A DNA stretch of 10,151 nt, taken from positions 1 to 10,151 of the forward strand of contig DOPM01000004.1 in the NCBI GenBank assembly GCA_003513495.1. Reading direction: 5' to 3'. Below, in pieces: positions 1 through 6,606 of the stretch. The position numbers were made by a program, and so were the translations under genes. The DNA is from Desulfosporosinus sp. GTDB lineage: Bacteria > Bacillota > Desulfitobacteriia > Desulfitobacteriales > Desulfitobacteriaceae. The notes beneath the pieces were generated by a model. The model saw only the letters and a list, made by a program, of their open reading frames with translations, searched no databases and was not told the DNA's origin. Within the stretch, counting starts at the first letter, position 1. Each line of letters begins with the position of its first letter.

Positions 1-20
1 GAGTCGCGGATGGCCCACCA
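1..20 (+). tRNA. 3' end of a truncated tRNA (probably tRNA-Lys)
   Basis: The window opens inside a tRNA. Bases 1-4 fit the end of a T loop, 5-9 (CGCGG) the 3' side of the T stem, 10-16 (ATGGCCC) the 3' side of the acceptor stem, 17 the discriminator A, and 18-20 an encoded CCA. The implied acceptor 5' strand is GGGCCAT, which is common for clostridial tRNA-Lys. The anticodon lies outside the window, so the identity is a guess. It sits 8 nt before tRNA-Gly and is probably co-transcribed with it. Confidence 0.75.
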
Positions 21-28
21 TAAAATTC

Positions 29-103
29 GCGGGTGTAACTCAGTGGTAGAGTGTCACCTTGCCAAGGTGAAAGTCGCGAGTTCGAATCTCGTCACCCGCT
101 CCA
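29..103 (+). tRNA. tRNA-Gly (anticodon GCC)
   Basis: A full cloverleaf can be drawn. The acceptor stem GCGGGTG (29-35) pairs with CACCCGC (93-99), followed by discriminator T and an encoded CCA (101-103). The anticodon stem TCACC/GGTGA encloses the loop TTGCCAA, with anticodon GCC at 61-63, which reads GGC and GGT glycine codons. The T loop TTCGAAT is present. It is the last gene of a tRNA operon entering from the left and is followed by a strong terminator. Confidence 0.97.
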
Positions 104-135
104 ACAATAAATATGGCAAATGATATTAAAAGTTT

Positions 136-164
136 AAGGGTTGGTAGAAATACCAACCCTTTTG
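136..164 (+). terminator. Rho-independent terminator of the tRNA operon
   Basis: A perfect 11-bp stem (136-146 with 151-161) closes on a GAAA tetraloop, followed by a short T-rich stretch. It lies 33 nt after tRNA-Gly. No equally good terminator was seen for the opposite-strand gene ending at 244. This hairpin could also act on it, although the minus-strand T tract is poor. Confidence 0.85.
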
Positions 165-243
165 TGTGCCTGCGATTGGACGTTATATATCCCTGCAACA
201 TTATTAATCATAAGAATCCCAGGCAACAACAAAAACTAAAATG

Positions 244-597
244 CTACCTCTTGCGTTTAGCCATAAGATTACTTAAGAACTCTTTAATTCCACCTTTTTT
301 AGGTTTCTCCCAGGCATGCTGAACTGGTATTTGTCCTCCAAACCCTTGGTTGTAACCCTGAGGTGCATACTGTTGGAAAGGATAACCTTGATTTGGGAGA
401 CTTTGATGGATTGTTGGTTGCAATAGTGGAGACTGTTGCTGCCCGAAGCCTTGAGGTGGATAGCCTGGAGTGGTGTAGCCTTGACCACCCGCATTTTGTG
501 GTACAGCCCCCCAACCCTGATTCCATCCTGGATTCCCCTGAGGCCTTGGCATAATGGGTTGTTGAGTCCAATACATATTCATTTTATCAAAGGACAT
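244..597 (-). CDS. Gln/Gly/Pro/Tyr-rich low-complexity protein with basic C-terminus
   Basis: This 117-residue protein is of unknown function. Residues 10-95 are low complexity and rich in Gln, Gly, Pro, Tyr and Trp. They contain loose repeats of an aromatic-x-P-Q-G-aromatic pattern (YPPQGF near 46-51, YAPQGY near 77-82) and Trp-Asn-Gln-Gly-Trp near 25-29. The C-terminus (about 99-117) changes character: a KPKKGG linker and a short amphipathic, strongly basic helix ending KRKR. There is no signal peptide. The start is secure: GGAGGTGA on the minus strand (605-612) lies 7 nt before the ATG. Gene-length frames on the plus strand here look like shadows. Spore-coat and other structural proteins of spore formers can have such composition, but nothing here proves that role. 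It is divergent from the histidine kinase at 864. Confidence 0.8.
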   Translation of the reverse strand: MSFDKMNMYWTQQPIMPRPQGNPGWNQGWGAVPQNAGGQGYTTPGYPPQGFGQQQSPLLQPTIHQSLPNQGYPFQQYAPQGYNQGFGGQIPVQHAWEKPKKGGIKEFLSNLMAKRKR

Positions 598-612
598 TAT
601 CTAATCACCTCC

Positions 613-863
613 GCATGATTCAACAATAAGGTAAAATATGGTATATGATATTCGAATTTATTCTATTTAGCTACCTGAGAAGTTTGTTCCCCCTTACTCT
701 ATTTTCCGAGAAGGAACGAATGCTAAAATATTGCAAATATGTCCGAATAGTAAGAATTATAGTATAATATGTAGGAAAATTATGGTAGACAAAGAGTTAT
801 AGATAATCTAAAATAAATTTGTAAAATATAACCTTTTTACGCATTGGATAGGAGCATATCGCA
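613..863. other. Divergent intergenic region between the low-complexity gene and the kinase
   Basis: This AT-rich stretch of about 250 nt must hold the promoters of both divergent genes. A perfect TATAAT lies at 763-768 on the plus strand, about 95 nt before the kinase, but no good -35 sits 16-18 nt upstream (740-745 is TGTCCG). I found no convincing sigma-H pair, Spo0A box or terminator. Confidence 0.35.
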
Positions 864-2279
864 ATGGGATTGTTTCAATTACAACCTATTATTGAGGATC
901 AAGAAAATGATATAAATAGGATAATAAATTGGGATAATTTTAATATGTCCAGAAAAATCTCTGTTGTCTTTTTCTTGGCCAACGTTGTTTTTCTTTTTGT
1001 TGACTACAATAACAAAGTAAAGGGTCTTTGGGCACTCCATGAAGCCTACTGCCATGTGTTTTATACTCATGTTGTTTTAGGTTTGGTTACACTGATATAT
1101 CTTTTTATTTCCTACCAAGTCAAAGTTGACTCTGCAAGTGAAATAACAAACCTTCATAAAGCATGTGTAATTACATTTGCACTATTTGTACTTAACTATT
1201 CCGCTGTAATATCTGGTTGGATGTCTCAGGAAATAAATAGACCAAATAACGTATACATTATTGCATGTTTTACAATTGCCTTAACGCTAAATTTTAGATC
1301 AAAAATTATGGCGTTTTTATATGGGGTATCCGGTGTTACTTTTATGATTTTACTTACAGCTAGTTTAGACGATCCGTATATGAGCTTTGGGCATTATACG
1401 GATGCCTTTTTATTAGTAGTAATATCGTATTTTCTTTCCACTATACTCTATAGATATAAGCAACAGAATTTACGTCACAATTATTATCTAGAGGACTTAG
1501 TCGGAAAGAGAACGGAAGAATTGCAAAGGGCCAATGAGTTACTTACAGAGCGGACCGTGGAACTGCAAGATATAAACGACTTACTTACAAAAGAAATTGT
1601 TAAACGAAAACAAACTGAGATAGAGATGGTTCGTCTAGATAAGTTAAAGCTAATCGGTGAAATGGCTGCTAGTATCAGTCATGAGGTACGCAATCCCATG
1701 ACAATAGTAAAAGGTTTTTTGCAGTTACTTAAGAATAAACAGGGATCAAGGGATAAGGAATACTTTGACATTATGATTGAGGAGCTAGATCGCGCAAATT
1801 CTATTCTCTCGGAGTTTCTATCTATTAGTAAAAACAAACCCAGTATATTGGAATGGCACAATATAAATGACATAGTTAAGTCGACGTTGCCGTTGATCCA
1901 AGCGGACGCACAAAATAATGATAAACTATTAGCTGTAGAGCTAAATAGTGTGCCGGATTTGAAAATCGACATCCAGGAAATACGTCAACTGTTATTAAAT
2001 CTTGTTCGTAATGGTTTTGAGGCAATGTCACGTGGCGGACAATTAAGAATAAAAACGTTTACTACTTATTCTGAAGTAGCTTTGGTAGTTGAAGATGAGG
2101 GTATTGGAATTGAACAAAATATGCTTGATAAGTTGGGCACTCCTTTTTTTACAACGAAAGAACAAGGAACGGGTTTAGGATTAGCTGTATGTTACGGCAT
2201 AGTAACACGCAACAATGGAAGAATAAGTGTTCAAACTAGCCCTAAAGGCACAACATTCAATGTGTATTTTAAAATTTGA
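864..2279 (+). CDS. Membrane-bound orphan sensor histidine kinase (sporulation-kinase-like)
   Basis: This 471-residue kinase probably senses a signal at the membrane and phosphorylates a response regulator. About six hydrophobic segments (near 32-46, 66-84, 100-117, 130-143, 147-166 and 180-196) form the sensor, followed by a charged coiled-coil linker (about 205-260). The HisKA H box ISHEVRNPMT carries His273. The HATPase domain shows the N box (NLVRNGFEAM, 379-388), G1 (DEGIG, 411-415), FF box (428-429) and G2 (GTGLGL, 435-440), all intact. No response regulator is adjacent. The HEVRNPMT box and the orphan setting resemble Kin-type kinases that feed Spo0A in spore formers; this is inference. 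ATAGGAG (848-854) lies 9 nt before the ATG. Confidence 0.93.
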   Translation: MGLFQLQPIIEDQENDINRIINWDNFNMSRKISVVFFLANVVFLFVDYNNKVKGLWALHEAYCHVFYTHVVLGLVTLIYLFISYQVKVDSASEITNLHKACVITFALFVLNYSAVISGWMSQEINRPNNVYIIACFTIALTLNFRSKIMAFLYGVSGVTFMILLTASLDDPYMSFGHYTDAFLLVVISYFLSTILYRYKQQNLRHNYYLEDLVGKRTEELQRANELLTERTVELQDINDLLTKEIVKRKQTEIEMVRLDKLKLIGEMAASISHEVRNPMTIVKGFLQLLKNKQGSRDKEYFDIMIEELDRANSILSEFLSISKNKPSILEWHNINDIVKSTLPLIQADAQNNDKLLAVELNSVPDLKIDIQEIRQLLLNLVRNGFEAMSRGGQLRIKTFTTYSEVALVVEDEGIGIEQNMLDKLGTPFFTTKEQGTGLGLAVCYGIVTRNNGRISVQTSPKGTTFNVYFKI

Positions 2280-2314
2280 TCTAATACAAAAGCTCAAGTT
2301 AAGACTAACTACTG

Positions 2315-2347
2315 AATCAGATTGTTTCTAAAAACGATCTGATTTTA
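2315..2347 (+). terminator. Terminator after the histidine kinase
   Basis: A 13-bp stem (2315-2327 with 2332-2344, including one T.G wobble) has a 4-nt loop and is followed by a T-rich tail. It separates the kinase from the downstream reductase. Confidence 0.75.
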
Positions 2348-2490
2348 TTACTGGTAATGTTGGATGACTAGCAGGAAATATTGGAAATGTGTGGAATTAT
2401 TTAGTTAAGCTTAAACTTAAATGGTTAAGCGGCAATGAAACAAAGGCTCAAAATCGACTGCATAGTTACTAGTTTAAGGAGGAATTTAAC

Positions 2491-3234
2491 TTGACAAAAT
2501 TATTAAATAGGGTTGCAGTAGTAACCGGAGCAGCCCAAGGAATTGGTGCGGCCATAGTAAAACGGCTGCTGGAGGATGGTGCTGCTTCAGTCGTGGCTTT
2601 AGACATTAATCAAGAGCTACTAGAACAAGCTGCAGAGGAATTGGACCCTATGGGGGAAAGAGTTATTCCGATAAAATGTAACATTGCTGACAGAGTTGAA
2701 GTTACTGATGTTTTCAGGAAGATCTACGAGAGACTTAGTAAGGTAGATATACTTGTGAACAATGCAGGGATCACAAGAGATGCTATGTTTCATAAAATGA
2801 CACCTGAGCAATGGGATTCGGTAATTTCTATAAACCTGACCAGCGTTTATAATTGTTGTCAGGCTGTTGTAAACGAGATGCGCAAGCAGAAATACGGTAA
2901 AATAGTAAATCTTTCCTCAACATCGGCTTGGGGTAATATTGGACAGGTAAACTATAGTGCCTCTAAAGCGGGAATGATTGGTATGACAAAATCCCTTGCC
3001 AAGGAACTGGGAAACAAAAATATCACCGTTAATGCAATAGCCCCAGGTTTAATTGATACGGAGATGACAAGGAGCATGCCGGAACATCTTAAGACAATGG
3101 CTCTTATGTTATGTCCTGCGGCGCGAGTCGGAAATCCGTCAGAAATTGCTTCAGTAGTATCATTCCTGGCTTCGGATGACTCTAGCTTTGTTAATGGTGA
3201 ATGTATCAAAGTTTGTGGTGGATTCCTAATGTAG
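2491..3234 (+). CDS. SDR-family 3-oxoacyl-ACP reductase (FabG-like)
   Basis: This 247-residue classical short-chain dehydrogenase is predicted to be an NAD(P)H-dependent 3-oxoacyl-ACP or acetoacetyl-CoA reductase in the cytosol. The Rossmann motif TGAAQGIG is at 12-19, and Asp64-like/Asn chemistry is followed by NNAG (90-93). The catalytic set is Asn115, Ser142/143, Tyr155 and Lys159 (YSASK). The PG...T segment after strand six and the C-terminal GG signature near the end are also present, and the length is normal. Translation starts at TTG, set by AAGGAGG (2476-2482) 8 nt upstream; no better ATG exists near the N-terminal beta strand. It stands alone between two terminators, not in a fab cluster. 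Its true substrate could therefore be another 3-ketoacyl thioester or alcohol. Confidence 0.88.
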   Translation: MTKLLNRVAVVTGAAQGIGAAIVKRLLEDGAASVVALDINQELLEQAAEELDPMGERVIPIKCNIADRVEVTDVFRKIYERLSKVDILVNNAGITRDAMFHKMTPEQWDSVISINLTSVYNCCQAVVNEMRKQKYGKIVNLSSTSAWGNIGQVNYSASKAGMIGMTKSLAKELGNKNITVNAIAPGLIDTEMTRSMPEHLKTMALMLCPAARVGNPSEIASVVSFLASDDSSFVNGECIKVCGGFLM

Positions 3235-3289
3235 TTTTTGGTATTCGGTGTCCGGTTCGGGTTGCGCCGAAATATTGATCATATTTAGT

Positions 3290-3318
3290 GACGCTGAATA
3301 AGCGTCTTTTTTATTTTT
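3290..3318 (+). terminator. Terminator after the SDR reductase
   Basis: The stem GACGCT/AGCGTC (3290-3295, 3301-3306) has a 5-nt loop and is followed directly by TTTTTTATTTTT. This is a textbook intrinsic terminator. Confidence 0.9.
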
Positions 3319-3372
3319 ATGTAAAATATTACTAAAAGAATTTTATAAAAGCATATAGGTAATCTATAGACT

Positions 3373-3401
3373 TTGATTCGAATAAAATGATAAAATATAT
3401 T
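3373..3401 (+). promoter_or_regulatory. Probable sigma-A promoter of the 67-residue protein gene
   Basis: TTGATT (3373-3378) and TATATT (3396-3401) are separated by 17 nt. The expected start near 3408 would give a leader of about 58 nt that contains the inverted repeat at 3425-3447. The surrounding sequence is very AT-rich, so chance matches are possible. Confidence 0.5.
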
Positions 3402-3424
3402 TAAACAATTCTAAATATTTAGTC

Positions 3425-3447
3425 TTCTAACTATTTTGTAGTTAGAA
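3425..3447 (+). repeat. Perfect inverted repeat in the leader of the 67-residue protein gene
   Basis: TTCTAACTA (3425-3433) and TAGTTAGAA (3439-3447) form a perfect 9-bp inverted repeat with a 5-nt spacer. It ends 3 nt before the Shine-Dalgarno GGGGAGG (3451-3457). It may be a repressor operator or an RNA hairpin that affects access to the ribosome binding site. There is no T tract, so it is not a terminator. Confidence 0.6.
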
Positions 3448-3465
3448 AATGGGGAGGCTGCAATT

Positions 3466-3669
3466 ATGAGTGAATCTAAAAAAACGGGCTCATTCCTCCA
3501 ACGCAACGAGCGTCAATTTGAAGTTGGAGATCGTGTAGTAACGTGTAATCAGACCATCGGAACTGTTGTACGTGTTGATTGCGATAACAATGGAGTTTTT
3601 ATTGTAGTGCGGTTAGATGTTCTTCCACGTGAATTTGCATACGATCCTTGCGATCTTAAATTAATCTAA
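3466..3669 (+). CDS. Small hypothetical protein with SH3/KOW-like beta-barrel pattern
   Basis: I do not recognise this 67-residue protein. After a polar N-terminus (1-17), residues 18-67 show the alternation of a small SH3-like barrel. FEVGDRVV (18-25) is followed by a turn with two Cys residues (27 and 39), then GTVVRV (32-37), a hydrophobic strand FIVVRLDVL, and a final strand ending DLKLI. VGDRV...GTVV is typical of KOW/SH3-like folds that bind nucleic acid or protein, but function is not proven. GGGGAGG lies 8 nt before the ATG. Its last 9 bp overlap the 3' end of the convergent transporter gene, so there is no terminator between them. Confidence 0.8.
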   Translation: MSESKKTGSFLQRNERQFEVGDRVVTCNQTIGTVVRVDCDNNGVFIVVRLDVLPREFAYDPCDLKLI

Positions 3670-4614
3670 GTACAATTTCTCTTCATTGAGGGGGCCAGCA
3701 GTTCGAGGATTACCCTTATTAACTGGACCTTTTTGTAAAGTTCCCAACTCAAAATTAATAAGTACAATGGCTAAGAGTGTTAATAACCCGCCGACAAGCT
3801 GGATAGTTAAAACACTTTCTTTTAGAATAAGGTAACCGCTAAGGACTCCAACCACCGGAATGAGATTTAAATAGATGGTTGTTAAAGCCACGTCCAAACG
3901 TTTCAAGGCATAGATATATAATAAATAGGCAATACACGAACAAAAAATTGCCTGAAATAAAATATTACCTAAGGCTGTTAGCGAAAACAGCTTCCATTCG
4001 CGATACTCTAAAAGTGACAAAGGAATAAAACACAGGGTTCCAAAGATCGTTTGGTAAGTCGTCAAAAATAATCCTGAATATTTTACTTGAAGAGACTTAT
4101 TAACCAAAGTGAAAAATGCCCATGATAGCATTGCAGTAACCATCAGAATATTCCCAACAAAGTGGGTAGAATTTACCTCTACCTTGCCATTGGCAGTAAC
4201 AGCAAGGTAAGAGCCCCCGATGGCTATACCAACTCCCAACAGCTTTATTAATGATATTCTGCCGTGAAAGAACAGTACATCCAATGTTATTGTAATAATT
4301 GGAACGACGGAAACGATTAGGGAAGCGTTTGTTGCTGATGTATATTTAACTCCGATATTTTCTAAGACGAAATATAAGGTGATGCCAAAAAGCCCCCCTA
4401 AAACCATTTTCGGGAAGTCAGACTTGTCTAGTTTAGTTTGGGGTTCAACTCTGCGGATAATTATTCCGAGCAGCAAGGAGGCTATTACGAAACGGATAAG
4501 CGCCATGGTGATCGGAGGGATTTCCACAACAGTCACTTTGATGCTGACATAAGAGATTCCCCAAATTATTATGACAGCAAGCATTGCTAAATTGGCCCTC
4601 AATAAATTTTTCAT
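3661..4614 (-). CDS. DMT-superfamily EamA transporter
   Basis: This 317-residue integral membrane protein has the two tandem EamA repeats of the drug/metabolite transporter superfamily (about 9-140 and 153-288) and about ten hydrophobic segments. Supporting features are WGISYVSIKV in TM1, RF in TM2 (41-42), the NASLIVSVVPIIT stretch of TM4 (96-108), and NLIPVVGVLSGYLILKE in the second repeat (250-266). The last 27 residues form a hydrophilic cytoplasmic tail. The substrate cannot be predicted; amino acids, metabolites or toxic compounds are known for the family. AGAGAGGA on the minus strand (4621-4628) lies 6 nt before the ATG. It is monocistronic and overlaps the convergent small gene by 9 bp at the stop codons. 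Confidence 0.92.
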   Translation of the reverse strand: MKNLLRANLAMLAVIIIWGISYVSIKVTVVEIPPITMALIRFVIASLLLGIIIRRVEPQTKLDKSDFPKMVLGGLFGITLYFVLENIGVKYTSATNASLIVSVVPIITITLDVLFFHGRISLIKLLGVGIAIGGSYLAVTANGKVEVNSTHFVGNILMVTAMLSWAFFTLVNKSLQVKYSGLFLTTYQTIFGTLCFIPLSLLEYREWKLFSLTALGNILFQAIFCSCIAYLLYIYALKRLDVALTTIYLNLIPVVGVLSGYLILKESVLTIQLVGGLLTLLAIVLINFELGTLQKGPVNKGNPRTAGPLNEEKLYLD

Positions 4615-4649
4615 GATAATTCCTCTCTTCTAAATGTTTCCAACGATCC

Positions 4650-4677
4650 ATTATACTACATCTTTGCTATTTTCAAA
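4650..4677 (-). promoter_or_regulatory. Candidate promoter of the EamA transporter
   Basis: On the minus strand a perfect TATAAT (4650-4655) is preceded by TTGAAA or TTTGAA (4671-4677) with a slightly short spacer of 15-16 nt. The start would fall near 4643, about 30 nt upstream of the ATG. The perfect -10 and the position support it; the spacing weakens it. Confidence 0.5.
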
Positions 4678-4702
4678 GGCTATTTTAATGCGTACACTAA
4701 AC

Positions 4703-4744
4703 AAAAAATCAAAGGCTACCACCTAACTTAGAGGTGGTAGCCTT
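4703..4744 (-). terminator. Terminator of the tRNA-Thr transcript
   Basis: A perfect 13-bp stem (4712-4724 with 4732-4744) has a 7-nt loop. Read on the minus strand it is followed by TTGATTTTTTG, a good U-rich tail, whereas the plus-strand side lacks one. It lies 32 nt beyond the tRNA 3' end and insulates the transporter gene from it. Confidence 0.88.
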
Positions 4745-4776
4745 AATTTAACAATAACGTTTTTTGTTGAGTTAAA

Positions 4777-4852
4777 TGGAGCTGGTGATGGGACTCGAAC
4801 CCGCAACCTGCTGATTACAAATCAGCTGCTCTGCCAATTGAGCTACACCAGC
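4777..4852 (-). tRNA. tRNA-Thr (anticodon TGT)
   Basis: On the minus strand the acceptor stem GCTGGTG pairs with CACCAGC, followed by discriminator T and an encoded CCA. The D arm is TAGCTCAATTGGCAGAGCA, and the anticodon stem GCTGA/TCAGC has the loop TTTGTAA with anticodon TGT (reads ACA and related Thr codons). The T loop TTCGAGT is present. It is a single-gene transcript with its own promoter and terminator. Confidence 0.97.
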
Positions 4853-4872
4853 ATGTTTTTTGGACAAGCTTT

Positions 4873-4901
4873 ATTTTACATAGATTATGAATTGACGTCA
4901 A
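4873..4901 (-). promoter_or_regulatory. Sigma-A promoter of tRNA-Thr
   Basis: On the minus strand TTGACG (4896-4901) and TAAAAT (4873-4878) are separated by exactly 17 nt. The predicted start near 4866 is about 14 nt before the mature tRNA 5' end. This is the best sigma-A promoter in the window. Confidence 0.85.
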
Positions 4902-4981
4902 GAGGTTAATTCCTAGAAATAAAAGGTAAATACATGAATAGATGAAGTGTCCCCTTTGTATATTCATTATTTGAACCGCTT

Positions 4982-5878
4982 TTAATCTAAAACGCTTTTT
5001 GTCCCGATTTTTTCCCCGATGAACACAGAGGTTTCATAGCCAAGTTTGGTTTGCTCAACGATATCTTCGTCAATTCTAACCTTATCCGGCTCTAAGAATA
5101 GGATTACTGTGGATCCTCCAAATTTGAAGTAGCCCTTTTCATCCCCCCGATTTACTAATCTATTAGGGGTATAGGTTTGAATAATTGAGCCGACGCAGGT
5201 GGCGCCTACTTCAACATATAAAACATCTCCAAAGTGATGAGAATGAAAGATGCTCCATTCTCGCTTGTTTTCACAAAAAATCCTATTGATCTTTCGAAGT
5301 GCAATTGGATTAACAGAGTAGTAAGCCCCTTTGATTTTTTTCGTATCCTCACAGGTTCCGCTGTCGATAAAATGATAGCGGTGATAATCTGTAGGGCAGA
5401 GTCTTAAAATCAAGCATGTCCCTTTGTTGTATTTTTCAGCCACACGATCATCTTTAATTAAATCTCTAAGGCTATAGGTAAAATTCTTCACTTGAACTAG
5501 TTTTTCTAATTCGATAGTTTCATAAGCAAAAAGCTTCCCATCTCCAAAGGATATAAGTGAGTGGCTTTCAGAAGCGATTGTACGTGCATTAGGCTTTAAC
5601 TTACGATAAAAAAAGTCATTAAAGGATGAAAAATCCTGCAATCTTTTTTCAGCAATCGACATATCTATATTGAATTTGGTAATAAAGGGGTTTATCTTCT
5701 TAGTGCTTATCTTTCTGTCTAAATACATTCCATAGAGGCTTGAACACATTCGTTTCTTTATAAAAGCTTCTAAAAGACTCATACCAAGAGGGGAGGAGTA
5801 GGTCCAATTTAAAACCTTTTCTCCGGCTACCCTCTCAATTTCATAGGATTTAGTTTTACGGTTATAATACTTTATCAA
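4982..5878 (-). CDS. psd: Phosphatidylserine decarboxylase proenzyme
   Basis: This 298-residue pyruvoyl enzyme makes phosphatidylethanolamine from phosphatidylserine at the membrane. The family motif FNDFFYRKLKPNAR (86-99) is clear. So are the processing-site sequence FGGST (253-257), where cleavage before Ser256 would yield the pyruvoyl group, and DYHRYH (164-169) with the conserved histidines. Asp113 in FGDGK is a candidate for the self-cleavage triad. The length fits the clostridial/chlamydial type with an extended N-terminus. Translation starts at TTG, set by TAGGAG (5889-5894) 10 nt upstream; no ATG or GTG fits. No phosphatidylserine synthase gene is adjacent, so the partner step must be encoded elsewhere. 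Confidence 0.95.
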   Translation of the reverse strand: MIKYYNRKTKSYEIERVAGEKVLNWTYSSPLGMSLLEAFIKKRMCSSLYGMYLDRKISTKKINPFITKFNIDMSIAEKRLQDFSSFNDFFYRKLKPNARTIASESHSLISFGDGKLFAYETIELEKLVQVKNFTYSLRDLIKDDRVAEKYNKGTCLILRLCPTDYHRYHFIDSGTCEDTKKIKGAYYSVNPIALRKINRIFCENKREWSIFHSHHFGDVLYVEVGATCVGSIIQTYTPNRLVNRGDEKGYFKFGGSTVILFLEPDKVRIDEDIVEQTKLGYETSVFIGEKIGTKSVLD

Positions 5879-5957
5879 AGTGAAGCAACTCCTATATCGA
5901 GGTTGATTTCTGGATTCCGTAGTGCTTTGTAACGCATTCCTCTACTTCCCTAATGCT

Positions 5958-5966
5958 AGTATACCA
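5958..5966 (-). promoter_or_regulatory. Candidate extended -10 promoter of psd
   Basis: On the minus strand TGG-TATACT forms an extended -10 element, without a good -35 at 17 nt. It would give a leader of roughly 75 nt before the TTG start. No stronger signal was seen upstream of psd. Confidence 0.4.
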
Positions 5967-6046
5967 TAGTCAAAACGAATGGTCTCATTTGGCCCAAACA
6001 ACTAATAAAATGCTAAAAAAATATGGGATAAATTAACGTTTTAGAA

Positions 6047-6063
6047 TTCCGCCTTTTGCGGAA
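6047..6063 (+). repeat. Short hairpin upstream of the 48-residue protein gene
   Basis: TTCCGC (6047-6052) and GCGGAA (6058-6063) pair around a CTTTT loop, 21 nt before the Shine-Dalgarno of the gene at 6101. It may be a leader hairpin. There is no T tract after it on the plus strand. Confidence 0.4.
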
Positions 6064-6100
6064 ACCTAACTTGAGATTGATTGTAAAGGAGATAAGAAAC

Positions 6101-6247
6101 ATGGCCACCTTAGGTAAAGGCAACAACACAAATTTCTTGCCACAAGGAAATACTCCTAAACCAGGAATCATTACTCCAAAAACAAAAGTAATCTCGGAAA
6201 AGACGGATGTCCCTACAAATGAAAATACAGATGCTAGTCATCCTTGA
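6101..6247 (+). CDS. Small disordered hypothetical protein (48 residues)
   Basis: I do not recognise this protein. It is rich in Thr, Asn, Pro and Lys, has no hydrophobic segment and no Cys, and is probably unfolded in isolation. I chose the ATG at 6101 because AAAGGAGAT (6085-6093) gives 9 nt spacing from GGAG. An in-frame TTG at 6056 lies inside the upstream hairpin and has no ribosome binding site. An intrinsic terminator follows at 6267-6293. The good ribosome binding site and terminator make it a credible gene despite its size and composition. Confidence 0.65.
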   Translation: MATLGKGNNTNFLPQGNTPKPGIITPKTKVISEKTDVPTNENTDASHP

Positions 6248-6266
6248 TTATGCCAATATCTCACCC

Positions 6267-6293
6267 GGGCAGCTTTAGCTGTCCTATTTTTTT
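6267..6293 (+). terminator. Terminator after the 48-residue protein gene
   Basis: GGGCAGCT (6267-6274) pairs with AGCTGTCC (6277-6284), including one G.T wobble; in practice the loop is likely CTTTAG. It is followed by TATTTTTTT (6285-6293), a strong U tract. Confidence 0.85.
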
Positions 6294-6300
6294 GTACTGT

Positions 6301-6430
6301 CAGAAAGTATAAACTTACGTTATATACTGCAAGAAGGTTAACCCGTGCGAAGACAGTGTCTTCGTCTAAGCATAAGTGCAACTAAGGCTGCCGCCTCGCC
6401 AGAGGCTTGGCGCCAGCCAAGTTTTCTTTA
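6301..6430 (+). repeat. Non-coding block of consecutive hairpins, possible interspersed repeat
   Basis: No reading frame with a usable start covers this stretch, but four hairpins lie in series. The first pairs AGTATAAAC (6306-6314) with GTT-A-TATACT (6319-6328) around TTAC. The second pairs CGAAGAC (6348-6354) with GTCTTCG (6358-6364). The third pairs GCCTC (6393-6397) with GAGGC (6402-6406) around GCCA. The fourth pairs CTTGGC (6406-6411) with GCCAAG (6416-6421) around GCCA and is followed by TTTTCTTT, like a terminator. The second half is GC-richer than its surroundings. It could be a repeated intergenic element, a small RNA with its own terminator, or a mobile-element remnant. Confidence 0.5.
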
Positions 6431-6592
6431 GCTCCGCTGCATCTCAGGATATTCTTGGGGTGATAATTCCAGGCAAGAGGAGGATAGCTTAGTCCATTAA
6501 AAGCAGGTTAATTAATCAATAATGTAGAAATATCCTAAGAAATATATCGTTTAAAAAATTACTTTGTGATTTCAAAGAAACTATTTGATATT
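6431..6592 (+). other. Upstream region of the putative selenoprotein gene, no gene seen
   Basis: This AT-rich stretch holds an AGAGGAGGAT purine motif (about 6476-6485) with no start codon at a useful distance, so it is not a supported ribosome binding site. A 5-bp hairpin CTTTG/CAAAG lies near 6562-6577. No clear sigma-A promoter with a proper -35/-10 pair was found. Confidence 0.3.
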
Positions 6593-6606
6593 GGGGAGGA
6601 TTGTGT

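Noticed and set aside
363..618. Plus-strand reading frames across the low-complexity gene
   Set aside because: They lie antisense to a gene with a near-perfect ribosome binding site and have none themselves; they are composition shadows.
712..748. Sigma-H-like AGGAA...GAAT pair upstream of the kinase
   Set aside because: The gap of about 27 nt between the elements is far longer than sigma-H promoters allow.
2403..2414. Palindrome TTAAGCTTAA upstream of the SDR gene as an operator
   Set aside because: It is a short AT-rich palindrome expected by chance, with no clear relation to a promoter.
4915..4972. Inverted repeat ATGAATA/TATTCAT downstream of psd as a terminator
   Set aside because: The stem is short and AT-rich, the loop is long, and no T tract follows on the minus strand.
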